This document shows, piece after piece, positions 10,351 to 20,344 of a stretch of DNA of 64,000 nt. Source of the stretch: Mucilaginibacter gotjawali (GTDB lineage Bacteria; Bacteroidota; Bacteroidia; Sphingobacteriales; Sphingobacteriaceae); the NCBI RefSeq assembly GCF_002355435.1, contig NZ_AP017313.1, forward strand, positions 2,418,001-2,482,000, in the 5' to 3' direction. Position 1 is the stretch's first letter, and every line of letters starts with the position of its first letter. The position numbers and the translations under genes are program-made. The notes below the pieces were generated by a model. It was given only the letters and a program-made list of their open reading frames with translations. It searched no databases and was not told the origin of the DNA.

Positions 10351-11667
10351 ATGAGTTTTGGTATAGATAAACAAACCCTGGATGAACTTAACCTGCTGGG
10401 GAAATTCCGCAGCGGATCGGTTTACAGCCTGTTCAACCAGGTAAAGACAAGGGGCGGCGAACAGCTGCTTGACAGAATGTTTCGTACACCGCTGGAAGAT
10501 GCACAAATAATCAATGAACGTACAGCCGTCTTCCGGTTTTTCCAGAAGGAGCAGCTCAGTTTTCCTGTTGATGCACAGCAGGTAAATTTGATGAGGGAGT
10601 ATCTTGATTCCGGCGCAGGAAAAAATATAATAACGGTATTTACCGGTACGATTTTAACAAGAGTACTTTCCAGTTTAACACGCGATGAGCGGTACAAAAA
10701 AAACATCCAGGGTTTGCAGGCAGTGATTGTTGTAATGAACAGGTGCCACACCTTTTTAGAAGCGATGCCGCCGATTCCGGGGCCGTATTCCAACAGGATA
10801 ATGGCTGTAAAAGAAATATTGGCGGATAAGCGGATAGAAAGGTTAAGGAGTATTGATATTTATAAATCATTGTCGCTTAGGACACTGATTTTTTATAATC
10901 ACCTGATAAAAAGCAGTCTTTATAAAAAAGTAGAAGATCTATTATCCTTTATTTATGAACTTGATGTAAATATTAACGTCAGCGCGGTGGCAAGCAGCAA
11001 AGGCTTTGTATTTGCAAAGGCGCTGCAACCCGAAAAAAATGCACTATCAGCCACTGATCTTCGCCACCCCTGCGTAGAAAAGGCGATAGGTAACACCCTG
11101 CTGCTGGCAGAAGGAAGCAATGTGCTTTTTTTAACCGGGGCAAACATGGCCGGCAAATCCACCTTCATGAAATCCGTGGGTATCGGTTTCTACCTGGCCC
11201 ATATTGGGTTCCCGGTGGCGGCGGCCAGTATGGAGTTTTCGGTCAGGGAAGGGCTTTATTCTTCGATCAACGTAGCGGACAATATTAACCTTGGCTACAG
11301 CCATTTTTACGCGGAGGTGGTAAGGGTAAAACAGGCCGCGGAGGCCGCCGCCAGCGGCAAACGGCTTTTGCTGATGTTCGACGAACTATTCAAGGGCACC
11401 AATGTGAAAGACGCCTACGACGGAACGCTTGCAGTAACAGAAGGCTTTGCCGAATACACCGATTGTCTGTTCATCGTTTCCACCCATATCATCGAAGTTG
11501 GCGAGGCATTAAAAAGCCGGGACAATATCAAATTTGGCTACATGCCGACGGTGATGGACGGATCGAGGCCCCGCTATACTTATAAGATGCAGGAAGGGAT
11601 TACAGAAGACCGCCAGGGAATGATGATCATCCGGAACGAAGGTATTCTGGAGCTGATAGGTGACTGA
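10351..11667 (+). CDS. Short MutS-like ATPase, copy 2
   Basis: A 438-residue paralog of the preceding gene with the same layout: TRGGEQLLDRMFRTPLED near the start, Walker A LTGANMAGKST (near residues 260-270), AHIGFPVAAASMEFS, Walker B LLLMFDELFKGTNVKDA (near 336-352), STHIIE, and the shared ending DRQGMMIIRNEGILELIG. MutS domains I and II are missing. The two proteins are clearly homologous across their length but diverged, which fits a heterodimer, since MutS ATPases work as dimers (inference). It appears co-transcribed with copy 1. Confidence 0.85.
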   Translation: MSFGIDKQTLDELNLLGKFRSGSVYSLFNQVKTRGGEQLLDRMFRTPLEDAQIINERTAVFRFFQKEQLSFPVDAQQVNLMREYLDSGAGKNIITVFTGTILTRVLSSLTRDERYKKNIQGLQAVIVVMNRCHTFLEAMPPIPGPYSNRIMAVKEILADKRIERLRSIDIYKSLSLRTLIFYNHLIKSSLYKKVEDLLSFIYELDVNINVSAVASSKGFVFAKALQPEKNALSATDLRHPCVEKAIGNTLLLAEGSNVLFLTGANMAGKSTFMKSVGIGFYLAHIGFPVAAASMEFSVREGLYSSINVADNINLGYSHFYAEVVRVKQAAEAAASGKRLLLMFDELFKGTNVKDAYDGTLAVTEGFAEYTDCLFIVSTHIIEVGEALKSRDNIKFGYMPTVMDGSRPRYTYKMQEGITEDRQGMMIIRNEGILELIGD

Positions 11668-11736
11668 AGAAGTGTTTTTTTAATAGTGCAGCGCCATAAC
11701 AATTAATAATAATTAATTAACCCAAAAAATTATAAT

Positions 11737-12267
11737 ATGAGAAAGAATATATTAGAAACCATAGTTAAACTCAGTGCATTGATGATCATTTGTTTATTGA
11801 CTTCAATGCGTTTGATCGAAAAAAAACCGGATTATTCCGGTACATGGAAACTTAATACAGCAAATACTAAGCTCGGCGGGTTACCTTCGACCGGAGTTGG
11901 TAAGCAATTGACCATAAAACAATATTCAGATAAATTGATCATCAAACGCTTGCTGGAGGTAAGGGGGCATAACGATTCAGGTGCAATTGACACGTTTAAA
12001 TTTGATGCCAAAAAGGAGTCGGTTTCAGACATGTTTAAGCATCATATCGCTTATACAGGATGGTCCGACGATGGCAAGCAATTAGCAAAAATTCAATTTA
12101 TTAAAACCAATATTAAAACTGAAAAGGGTGAAAATATAGCATCTGAACAAAAAGTAATGGTAACCTGGAGTCTATCTAAAGATGGCAAAACCTTAATTAT
12201 TGATCAGGAAATTACACTTGGTAATTTAGCACGCTTTATAGTAAAGTTGGTTTACGACAAGCAATAA
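11737..12267 (+). CDS. Small exported protein, lipocalin-like opening motif
   Basis: A 176-residue protein with an N-terminal hydrophobic segment (LSALMIICLLTSM) suggesting export. It then reads DYSGTWKLNTANTKLGG, a motif seen at the start of many small secreted Bacteroidetes proteins with a beta-rich fold. Further beta-strand patterns follow (VMVTWSLSKDGKTLIIDQEIT). It is followed by a spacer and then an M16 protease. No specific function is recognised. Being A+T-rich, its composition differs slightly from its neighbours. Confidence 0.6.
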   Translation: MRKNILETIVKLSALMIICLLTSMRLIEKKPDYSGTWKLNTANTKLGGLPSTGVGKQLTIKQYSDKLIIKRLLEVRGHNDSGAIDTFKFDAKKESVSDMFKHHIAYTGWSDDGKQLAKIQFIKTNIKTEKGENIASEQKVMVTWSLSKDGKTLIIDQEITLGNLARFIVKLVYDKQ

Positions 12268-12457
12268 AACGGCAGCAGCATTTCAGAAAGGTATTAACTA
12301 ACAGACAAATAAAAAAAGTTTAATTCGTGAATACTTCGCAGGCAGGATTTATTAATCAGTTTAAGCCCGGATTAGCTAACCGGAACTTAAAACCGCAGTG
12401 GATATCATTAGTATAATACCGGGAAAATTTCTTTAATCCATTACATTCTTAGTTATT

Positions 12458-12568
12458 ATGAATAAATACCTGTTGTTTATTTGCGGGGCGTCCTATGCCT
12501 GGTTTTTGCCAGGTACAATACACGGTATCGCCGCCGGAAACCATTCAGAACACAAAGGTATCAATTAA
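12458..12568 (+). CDS. Possible 36-residue small ORF before the M16 protease
   Basis: An ATG-started ORF (MNKYLLFICGASYAWFLP, then a polar tail ending HSEHKGIN) within the 333-bp space between the small exported protein and the M16 protease. The first 18 residues are hydrophobic with a Lys near the start, like a short signal peptide. It ends 32 bp before the protease start. It may be a leader or small secreted peptide, or chance. Nothing else was recognised in 12268-12600. Confidence 0.3.
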   Translation: MNKYLLFICGASYAWFLPGTIHGIAAGNHSEHKGIN

Positions 12569-12600
12569 TAAATGACCACAATTTAACCATCAGATCAATA

Positions 12601-15411
12601 ATGAACCTTATAAAACCATTCAAAATACTGCTGCTCTTTGCAGCATTGCCACTCGGCGTATTTGCACAAAACATTATCCCGCTCGACCCGGACGTGCGTA
12701 CCGGTAAACTGCCTAACGGTTTTACTTATTTTATCCGCCACAATGAAGAGCCAAAGAACCGGGTACTGATGTACCTGGTTAATAAGGCCGGGTCCATACT
12801 GGAAGACGAGGATCAGCGTGGCCTGGCGCATTTTACGGAGCACATGAGCTTTAACGGCACAAAACATTTTCCGCACAACCAATTGGTAGATTACCTGCAA
12901 AAAGCAGGTGTCCGCTTTGGCGCCGACATCAATGCGTATACCAGTTTCGATGAAACTGTTTATCAGTTGCCGATCCCCTCTGATAATCCCAAGTTATTAA
13001 AAGGCGGCCTGGAGATCATGCGCGACTGGGCGCAGGAAGCACTGCTCGACCCCGCAGAAATTGATAAGGAACGCGGTGTGGTGCTGGAAGAAAAACGCCT
13101 CGGAAAAGGTGCGGGCGAACGAATGCGGACGGTATATTGGCCGGTCATCCTGCAGCAGTCCCGGTACGCAACGCGAATGCCGATAGGTTTAGATACCGTT
13201 TTGAATAACTTCAAGCGCCCGGTCATAGCACGTTTTTATCATGACTGGTACCGGCCCGATTTGCAGGCATTAATTATCGTCGGCGACATCGACGTTAACC
13301 AGGTAGAACAGTCTGTAAAAGCACAATTTTCAAACCTTAAAAACCCTGAGCACGAAAAAGCAAGACCCCAATTTACTGTACCGTTGACCGGGAAAAACCA
13401 ATTTGTGGCCGTGACCGACAAGGAAATGACCTCTACGGTTATGGAAGTGATTATAAAGCACAAAGCGCCGCAGCTAAAAACGACAGATGATTTCCGCAAT
13501 AACGTTATACAACTGCTATTTATGGAAATGTTAGGTGCACGTTACCTTGAACTATCGCGGTTGGCCGATCCGCCATTTGTTAATGGGGGAGCAGGCATTT
13601 CCGATTTTATCGGCGGCCTTGATTGCTATGATGCCAGTGTGGTAGCCAAACCAGGTGAGCTGGAAAAGGGCTTTAAAGCTGTCTGGCGCGAAACCGAAAG
13701 GGTGAAACGTTTCGGATTTACCGCAACTGAGCTCCAAAGGGCAAAAGCGGGCTTATTGACCAGCGTTGAATCATCCTATAAGGAACAAAACAAAACCAAT
13801 TCTGAGTTTTATGTAAAACAGTACCAGGAATATTTTTTAAAGAATACCCCTGCACTGGGGATAGCCGCCAGTTACAAACTGGTCAAAAATTACCTGCCAG
13901 GGATCACATTAGCCGAGGTAAACAGGCTGACAGCTGAATATATTAGGGATACAGACCAGGATGTATTGATCGAGGCGCCTGATAAGGATAAAAACAGTCT
14001 CCCTGACGAAACTATTGTTAAGGCATGGCTAACCTCGGTAGCCAATGAAAAGCTGGAACCCTACAAAGACGAAGTAAGCACCCAGCCCTTGCTGGCGAAC
14101 CAACCGCTTGCCGGTAAGATTGTGTCAACCGAAAGAAATAACGACCTTAAGTTTACGACAATTACCCTGAGCAATGGCGTTAAAGTCATCTTAAAACCAA
14201 CCGATTTCAAAAACAATGAAATAATGTTTAATGCGTTTGCGCCGGGAGGTACCTCAATTTATGACGATGCGGATTTCGAAAGCGCCGCCGCCGCCGTCGG
14301 GCTGATTACTGCCGGGGGCGTGGGCAACTACGATGCCAACCAATTGCAAAAGTTTATGGCCGATAAGGAATCCGCAGTCAGCCCCTTTATTTCGGATCGC
14401 TCCCAGGGGATCAGCGGGAACACCACGCCAAAAGACCTGGAAACTGCATTGGCACTTACTTATGCCTATTTCACTGAACCGAGGAAGGATACGGCCATAT
14501 TTAAAGGCATCATCGGGAAGAGCAGGGCGAATCTTGCCAACAGGTCGGACGATCCGGGGAGTGTTTTCAGTGACACCGTGAGCGCGGTGCTGAGTAACTA
14601 TAACGTAAGGCGAACAGGCCCAACAATTGAAAAATTGAATCAGGTGAACCTGGACCGGGCTTATTCAATCTTTAAGGAACGGTTCTCCGACGCGGGTAAT
14701 TTTACTTTTACCTTTGTCGGCAGTATTGATACCAATACCATTAAACCGCTATTAGAAAAATACCTCGGTTCCCTGCCATCAAGGGGCCTTCATGAACAGG
14801 CTAGAGACCTTGGTATCCATATTCCTCCGGGAAAAATCGAGAAAACCGTTTACAAGGGAAGTGAACCTCAGGCGAGCGTTATGCTGGTTTTTTCCGGAAA
14901 ATATGATTATAGCCCTGAAAGCAATGTTTGCATGGATGCCTTAAAGGAGGCACTGGAGATACGCTTGCTGCAAAGATTGCGCGAGGACGAAAGCGGGGTA
15001 TACACTCCCAGTGTTTCTAACGTGATCAGTAAATTTCCGCAATCCCGTTATGCATTTATGATCAGGTTCGGCTGTGCCCCGCAGAACGTGGATAAATTGG
15101 TGGCCTCCACCCTCGATGAGATCAATAAGCTCCGCACAGAAGGTCCGTTAAAAGAAAATGTTGACAAATGGAGGGCAGAGAGTAAAACAAGTATTGAACC
15201 GAATTTAAAGACCAACGGTTTCTGGCTTGGTTACATCAACGCCCAACTACAAAACCAGGACGATTTGGGGATCATTAACCATTACAGTGCTATACTGGAT
15301 GAGGTAGGCCCGGGTGATGTAAAAACAATGGCCTTAAAATATTTAAGCGGCGATAATTTCATCAAAATTGAATTAAAGCCTGAAGCCGATAACAACACCC
15401 GCGGCAAATAG
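12601..15411 (+). CDS. M16 family zinc metalloprotease (insulinase-like, two-repeat)
   Basis: A 936-residue exported protease (signal peptide to about FAQ at residue 23). It carries the inverted zinc motif HFTEH (residues 77-81) with the third metal ligand Glu at about 158 (DKERGVVLEEKR). A second, inactive-type M16 repeat and C-terminal domain follow (FTFTFVGSIDTNTIKPLLEKYL), as usual for periplasmic M16B proteases. The in-frame extension upstream of 12601 lacks a signal peptide and is rejected as the start. Close to a SusCD/ABC block, it may degrade imported peptides (inference). The next gene starts 12 bp later. Confidence 0.93.
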   Translation: MNLIKPFKILLLFAALPLGVFAQNIIPLDPDVRTGKLPNGFTYFIRHNEEPKNRVLMYLVNKAGSILEDEDQRGLAHFTEHMSFNGTKHFPHNQLVDYLQKAGVRFGADINAYTSFDETVYQLPIPSDNPKLLKGGLEIMRDWAQEALLDPAEIDKERGVVLEEKRLGKGAGERMRTVYWPVILQQSRYATRMPIGLDTVLNNFKRPVIARFYHDWYRPDLQALIIVGDIDVNQVEQSVKAQFSNLKNPEHEKARPQFTVPLTGKNQFVAVTDKEMTSTVMEVIIKHKAPQLKTTDDFRNNVIQLLFMEMLGARYLELSRLADPPFVNGGAGISDFIGGLDCYDASVVAKPGELEKGFKAVWRETERVKRFGFTATELQRAKAGLLTSVESSYKEQNKTNSEFYVKQYQEYFLKNTPALGIAASYKLVKNYLPGITLAEVNRLTAEYIRDTDQDVLIEAPDKDKNSLPDETIVKAWLTSVANEKLEPYKDEVSTQPLLANQPLAGKIVSTERNNDLKFTTITLSNGVKVILKPTDFKNNEIMFNAFAPGGTSIYDDADFESAAAAVGLITAGGVGNYDANQLQKFMADKESAVSPFISDRSQGISGNTTPKDLETALALTYAYFTEPRKDTAIFKGIIGKSRANLANRSDDPGSVFSDTVSAVLSNYNVRRTGPTIEKLNQVNLDRAYSIFKERFSDAGNFTFTFVGSIDTNTIKPLLEKYLGSLPSRGLHEQARDLGIHIPPGKIEKTVYKGSEPQASVMLVFSGKYDYSPESNVCMDALKEALEIRLLQRLREDESGVYTPSVSNVISKFPQSRYAFMIRFGCAPQNVDKLVASTLDEINKLRTEGPLKENVDKWRAESKTSIEPNLKTNGFWLGYINAQLQNQDDLGIINHYSAILDEVGPGDVKTMALKYLSGDNFIKIELKPEADNNTRGK

Positions 15412-15423
15412 GGCCCTCAATAA

Positions 15424-16386
15424 ATGGAAAAAAAAGAAATCAGCCTCGTGATTGGCTCCAACGGACAAATCGGAAAAGTACTGACTCCGGAATTGCGAAA
15501 AAGATATGGGGAAGAGGCCGTTCTTGCTGCTGATTTAGCAGCGTGCAATCCTGAATATTTAAAATCCGGGCCTTACTTTCAGTTGGATGTCATGGAAAAA
15601 CTGGCCATTGTGGATTTAGTGACCCGCAACAAAATAACCACCATATACCATCTGGGAGAAATTCCCTTTGCCGGTGGTGAACGGAGTGTTGGAAATACCC
15701 TGAATTTTAATATATCCGGATTGGTAAATGTTTTGGATGTAGCGAAAATATTTAGTTTGAAGGTGTTTTGGCCAAGCAGCGTTGATGTATTTGGGCCAAC
15801 CTCGCCAAAACAATCCTGCCCGCAGCATACTATTATCGAGCCAGCCACTTTATATGGAATTACTAAGGTTGCCGGAGAGCATCTTTGTAACTATTATTAC
15901 GAGCAATACGGCGTAGATGTAAGAAGCCTTCGCTTTCCGGGGTTGATAAGCCACACTGGAAAGCAGGGCGGCAGAACAACTGATTATGCAATAGAAATGT
16001 ATTACCATGCCTTAAAAAACGAGACATATAACTGTTTCCTAAAAAAGGAAACAACGTTGCCAATGATGTATATGCCTGATGCAATCCGGGCCATTTTGGA
16101 ATTGATGGATGCAATGCCGGAGCAAGTAAAAATCAGAACAGCTTATAATGTTTCGGCTATGAGTTTTAGCCCTGACAATCTGATAGCAGCTATCACCGGC
16201 TATCTGCCCGGTTTTACTGTCAAATTTACACCCGATTACCGGCAAAGGCTCGCTGATAGGTGGCCGGCCAGCATAGATCACAAAGAGGCAGTTAACGATT
16301 GGGGCTGGCAGCCAAAATATGATCTGAAAGCAATGACCGAGGATGTGTTGTATATTATTGGCCAAAAAAATACTTATAATAAGTAA
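15424..16386 (+). CDS. Epimerase-type (SDR) L-threonine 3-dehydrogenase, copy 1
   Basis: Extended short-chain dehydrogenase of 320 residues. It has the NAD-binding motif GSNGQIG (11-17), an SSVDVFG segment (118-124) and the active-site YGITK (Tyr144, Lys148). The later sequence RFPGLISHTGKQGGRTTDYA and PMMYMPDAIRAILELM matches the SDR form of threonine dehydrogenase, which makes 2-amino-3-ketobutyrate from threonine. Its partner ligase (Kbl) is not seen here. A strongly similar paralog lies at 24414-25397. The gene follows the M16 protease by 12 bp and is probably co-transcribed. Confidence 0.85.
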   Translation: MEKKEISLVIGSNGQIGKVLTPELRKRYGEEAVLAADLAACNPEYLKSGPYFQLDVMEKLAIVDLVTRNKITTIYHLGEIPFAGGERSVGNTLNFNISGLVNVLDVAKIFSLKVFWPSSVDVFGPTSPKQSCPQHTIIEPATLYGITKVAGEHLCNYYYEQYGVDVRSLRFPGLISHTGKQGGRTTDYAIEMYYHALKNETYNCFLKKETTLPMMYMPDAIRAILELMDAMPEQVKIRTAYNVSAMSFSPDNLIAAITGYLPGFTVKFTPDYRQRLADRWPASIDHKEAVNDWGWQPKYDLKAMTEDVLYIIGQKNTYNK

Positions 16387-17015
16387 TGAATACTGCGTCT
16401 GCTGTGTGTATTATTATATAGATATATAGATGTTTTTGAATTTGGTTCAATATTAGAAGACCATTAATAATGGTTATTTAAGTCCTTGATCCCTCCGTTC
16501 TTTATCTGTTTTTTTAAGTAGTTAATAAAAGAACAGTTAGTAGTTATACCCAAAAGACTTACCTCTTGAGGAAAGGTAAGCTTTTAAGTTTAATAATATG
16601 AATTTGTTAATTCAACGTGAAAGCCAGCCGTTTACCAGACGGCTGCTTTTTTTAAACATTACAGCTTAGATTATTTTTCATGGAGGGAAGGTAAAGTAAC
16701 GGAATAGGGTAGAATATACATTGAGTTCGTTTATGGTTAAAACAGTTGCCCCGGAGACACCCGCGCGGGTAATAGCGGAAGTATTATAAAAATATGGAGT
16801 TTACGGATAGGTAAAGGCGTACCACCGTGAACGGTTATTGTGGGATATGAAAAAGGTATATAGACATAAGCAGTGACCAACGAACTGCGGCGGATCGTCA
16901 TTGCCAGAAAATATATTGCCTAAATAAATTGGTAAAGTTCCGTAATGAGACGTATTGACAATTTAATAACAATTATATAACAAAGGCGGGCTGGGAAGTC
17001 AGCCATCTCCCCGAT
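16387..17015. other. 629-bp stretch without a recognised gene
   Basis: The stretch holds a near-perfect small palindrome CCATTAATAATGG, an inverted repeat CTTACCT/AGGTAAG near 16560-16580, and the terminator listed separately. From about 16740 to 16950 there are short broken open frames that look like decayed coding DNA, but no family could be named. Confidence 0.5.
16625..16653 (+). terminator. Rho-independent terminator
   Basis: A perfect 7-bp stem, CAGCCGT (16625-16631) with ACGGCTG (16639-16645), a 7-nt loop, and a run of seven T after one C. It is 240 bp past the threonine dehydrogenase stop and probably ends the long region-1 transcript, or an unseen short RNA between them. Confidence 0.8.
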
Positions 17016-19688
17016 ATGAAATACTTGTTTATTATGATATTACTTATAGAAGTTTCAAACGCTGCGATTGCCCAGTCTGCTATAACGCTTAAGGGCTTAA
17101 TAACAGGGTCAGAAACAAAAAAAACTTTACCGAAAGCAAGCCTTCAGCTGGACCAAAATGGGCGGCGCCTGCTTAATACTGTAAGCAATGACACCGGTCG
17201 TTTCGCATTTAATGGCCTTCGGCCTGGAAAATACCAGGTAATCACGTCGTATTTAGGTTTCAAAAGCGATACCCAAAGTGTTGTCATTAAAAGGGATACC
17301 CAGGTTTTTATTTGCCTGCAAAGTGAAAGTAAACAATTAGGCGAGGTAAAGATCAAAGCGCCTATAACGCCAATGCGGATAAACGGGGATACTGTAAACT
17401 ACAATGCACTGGCATTCCCGACGAAGCCTTACGCCACGGTTGAAGATCTGCTTAAAATATTGCCCGGTGTTGAAGTGGATAATGACGGGAATGTTACAGT
17501 TAATGGGCAGCGGGTAGAAAAGATTATGATTGGCGGCAGGGCGTTTTATATTGACGACCTGCGCAAAGGGACGCAGTCGTTGCCGGCGGATATTATAGCC
17601 CACGTCCAGGTGTTTGATAGCCAGAGTGATATAGCCAGGTTAACCGGGGTAAAAGATCTTAACCATACAAAAACGATCAACCTGGAACTGAAAGACGACA
17701 AAAAGAACGGATTCGCAGGTAAAGTTTATGGCGGCGCCGGGAATGATGGCGGCTATGCCGCCGGTGGTGACATTAACGGCATAAGCCCGTCCAGGTTGCT
17801 TTTTCTGGGAGCATCAGCTAATAATATCAATAACCAGTTTAACGGAACTGAAAATAATTTAAGGGGTGGCATTGCTGGCAAACAACAGTCGGCAGATCTT
17901 AACTTTAATTTCAGAGATGACTTTAATAAAAAGCTTACCCTGCAATTAACTGGTATGTATTCTGATGATCAAATCAACCAGTTGAATAGCTCAGATCAGC
18001 AGAATTTCTTAACAGATTCTTCGCAGTTGCAACAGCAGATTAATCAAACGAAAAGTAACCGGGCCATGCTCAATATCGGGATGAACCTTACCTATAAACC
18101 CAATGAGCATAATTACATCGTTTATAATTTTTACTACTTACCCACCAGGAGTTCGCAAAATAGCCAGAATTCCTCCGGGGTCACAACGCAAAAAGCGGAT
18201 ACTGCCTATACGGCAAGCCGCGGTAATAACGGCAATAGCAGTGTTTATAATGGGTATAGTGTTAATAATTCATTGATGATAATACATCAATTTTCGAAGA
18301 CGGGCGGGTCGCTTACCCTGTCTTTTAACCAATCATCAGGTGTAAATAACCAGCAAACCCATATTGATAACCTGATTTATACGTTTAACCCGGCTATGAC
18401 GGAAGTGACCGACCAAAAGCAATTTGACCCCGTCCGCAATGAAAATTATAATGCCTTAATACAATACTCGAAACCTTTGAGCAAGACCACTGGTTTCAAT
18501 ATTAACTATAACTGGAACGATGACGTCAATATGTCCAATCAGCGGGCTTATGGCTATAATCCTCAAAATGGTCTTTATGATATACCGGATACATTAACCA
18601 CGAATAATTTTATGAATAAGACAAGCCGGCAGCAGTTAGTGGTGGGATTGGGGGGCGGTTCTTCAAAGTCTGGCTCAGTATTAAACTATACTGTCAGCTT
18701 AGCAGCCTTGGAGGCCAGTCAGCAGGATGACAACCTGGCTACCGGGGTGTCCTTGAACCGTACTTATATGAATTGGAACCCTCAGGCAACTTTCGCGTAC
18801 CAGAATAAAGGCAGAATGTTAAGAATAACGTATTCGGGCCAAAGTAATTCGCCAACCATTCAACAGTTGAAGCCGCTTCCTGATTTAAGCAATCCCTATT
18901 TAGTTAATATAGGCAACCCGGCTCTCGGTCAGTCTTTCGATCATAATGTCAATGGCGAATATTTATTTGTAAACGCGGGCAATGCCACAAATTTTCAATT
19001 TGACTGGAACGCCGACCTGACCCAACACGCCATCACCGCATCTACTACTACCTTGCCCGGAGGCATCCGGCAGGTTACCTTTGTTAACATCAATGGGGTT
19101 TATCACATCAATGCCGGAGCAAGCTATGGTTTTCCGCTACTTAGCCCGGATAATGGCACCGCGAGTATTAAGGCTAACCTATTATACGGGCATGACAAGA
19201 GTATTTTGAATGGCGATGCGAACACTACGCAGCAGACTGGCGTCAACGGAGAGTTTAAAATAAACTACCACGCCGGGAAATGGCTGTTTATCGAAAGCGA
19301 GGCCTCTTTGAACTACACTGGCAATCATTATTCACTGCCAAATGTGGCTGCCAGTAAAACTTTACAGCAAAATTACGGCCTTGACATTAATGGTACATTG
19401 CCGTGGACGATAATGACCGGTTTGAAATTAAGCAGGCAATTTGACCACACCAAAGGCTTGCCTGATCAACAAAATAACCTGCTGACTGCATTTATTTCGA
19501 AAGGAATATTCAGGGGCGGTGCCGGACAACTGCGCTTATCAGGCCTTAACCTGCTTAATGCCAAGGCGGCGATCAATGAAGCTATCGGCTCTAATTATAT
19601 CCTGATTTCCAGGACCAACATCCCTCAGCGGTTGCTATTGCTCAGCCTGGTTTATAATTTTAGTGAATTCTTTAAAGGCAAAGCATAG
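17016..19688 (+). CDS. Outer membrane beta-barrel protein with carboxypeptidase-like N-domain
   Basis: An 890-residue protein with a signal peptide (to about IAQS), an N-terminal regulatory-like beta-sandwich (LKGLITGSETKKTLPKAS, TGRFAFNGLRPGKYQV), and a plug-like region (PYATVEDLLKILPGVEVDNDGNVTVNGQRVEKI). The rest is a Gly/Asn/Gln-rich barrel ending LLLLSLVYNFSEFFKGKA. This is the outer-membrane beta-barrel family of TonB-receptor relatives that lack a SusD partner. Substrate unknown. A Crp/Fnr gene starts 46 bp downstream. Confidence 0.87.
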   Translation: MKYLFIMILLIEVSNAAIAQSAITLKGLITGSETKKTLPKASLQLDQNGRRLLNTVSNDTGRFAFNGLRPGKYQVITSYLGFKSDTQSVVIKRDTQVFICLQSESKQLGEVKIKAPITPMRINGDTVNYNALAFPTKPYATVEDLLKILPGVEVDNDGNVTVNGQRVEKIMIGGRAFYIDDLRKGTQSLPADIIAHVQVFDSQSDIARLTGVKDLNHTKTINLELKDDKKNGFAGKVYGGAGNDGGYAAGGDINGISPSRLLFLGASANNINNQFNGTENNLRGGIAGKQQSADLNFNFRDDFNKKLTLQLTGMYSDDQINQLNSSDQQNFLTDSSQLQQQINQTKSNRAMLNIGMNLTYKPNEHNYIVYNFYYLPTRSSQNSQNSSGVTTQKADTAYTASRGNNGNSSVYNGYSVNNSLMIIHQFSKTGGSLTLSFNQSSGVNNQQTHIDNLIYTFNPAMTEVTDQKQFDPVRNENYNALIQYSKPLSKTTGFNINYNWNDDVNMSNQRAYGYNPQNGLYDIPDTLTTNNFMNKTSRQQLVVGLGGGSSKSGSVLNYTVSLAALEASQQDDNLATGVSLNRTYMNWNPQATFAYQNKGRMLRITYSGQSNSPTIQQLKPLPDLSNPYLVNIGNPALGQSFDHNVNGEYLFVNAGNATNFQFDWNADLTQHAITASTTTLPGGIRQVTFVNINGVYHINAGASYGFPLLSPDNGTASIKANLLYGHDKSILNGDANTTQQTGVNGEFKINYHAGKWLFIESEASLNYTGNHYSLPNVAASKTLQQNYGLDINGTLPWTIMTGLKLSRQFDHTKGLPDQQNNLLTAFISKGIFRGGAGQLRLSGLNLLNAKAAINEAIGSNYILISRTNIPQRLLLLSLVYNFSEFFKGKA

Positions 19689-19734
19689 CACCAAACCTTT
19701 TATCCGGGAAACAAAATAACTTAAGAACGCCTAT

Positions 19735-20328
19735 ATGCTCAATGCAGCGGATATCAATTTCTATTTGTCTGTTTTTAGGTGGCTTGACCTTAAAGATATG
19801 ATGGACCTGGCCAGGCTGGCCCATACCAAAGAACTTAAAGCAGGCGAGATTTATATTCAACCAGGTTCCACATCACAAAAACTGGCTTATATCAAAACCG
19901 GTCTTATCCGGACCTATAGCCTGAAGGAAAACGGCGATGAGGTGACGCTGATGTTACGCTGGGAAAACCAGTTTGTGGCCTCATTCGACAGTGTTATTCT
20001 GGCAAAACCATCGCGTTTTATTTACCAGGCGCTGGAGGCTACCACGCTGGTGGAAGTGGATTACCATAAGGCAAAACACATTATCGGTCAAAGCCCTGAG
20101 CTATCGGCTGCCAGCCATACATTTCTGCTGCATATGCTGGGCGACGCCATGGACAGGTTAGAAGGCTTTGTTTTGCTATCGCCCGAAGAGCGGTATTTAA
20201 AGCTGGTTCACGAAAAGCCGGATATCAACAACCGGGTACCAGATAAATACCTGGCCACCCTGTTAGGAATTGCTCCGGGTTCGCTCAGCCGCATTCGTAA
20301 AAGAATTGCGTTGCAACATAAGCGTTAA
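19735..20328 (+). CDS. Crp/Fnr family transcriptional regulator
   Basis: A 197-residue regulator with an N-terminal cyclic-nucleotide-binding-like fold (KELKAGEIYIQPGSTSQKLAYIKTGLIRTYSL, DEVTLMLRWENQFVASF) and a C-terminal winged helix (VPDKYLATLLGIAPGSLSRIRKRI). The helix-turn-helix is short, as in Bacteroidetes members that respond to unknown signals. The membrane hydroxylase gene follows 69 bp downstream behind its own probable promoter and may be a target (inference). Confidence 0.9.
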   Translation: MLNAADINFYLSVFRWLDLKDMMDLARLAHTKELKAGEIYIQPGSTSQKLAYIKTGLIRTYSLKENGDEVTLMLRWENQFVASFDSVILAKPSRFIYQALEATTLVEVDYHKAKHIIGQSPELSAASHTFLLHMLGDAMDRLEGFVLLSPEERYLKLVHEKPDINNRVPDKYLATLLGIAPGSLSRIRKRIALQHKR

Positions 20329-20344
20329 TTAACCATTGTTAATT

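Noticed and set aside
16598..16669. 23-codon ORF across the terminator
   Set aside because: It lies over a clear terminator hairpin, so it is not likely to be coding.
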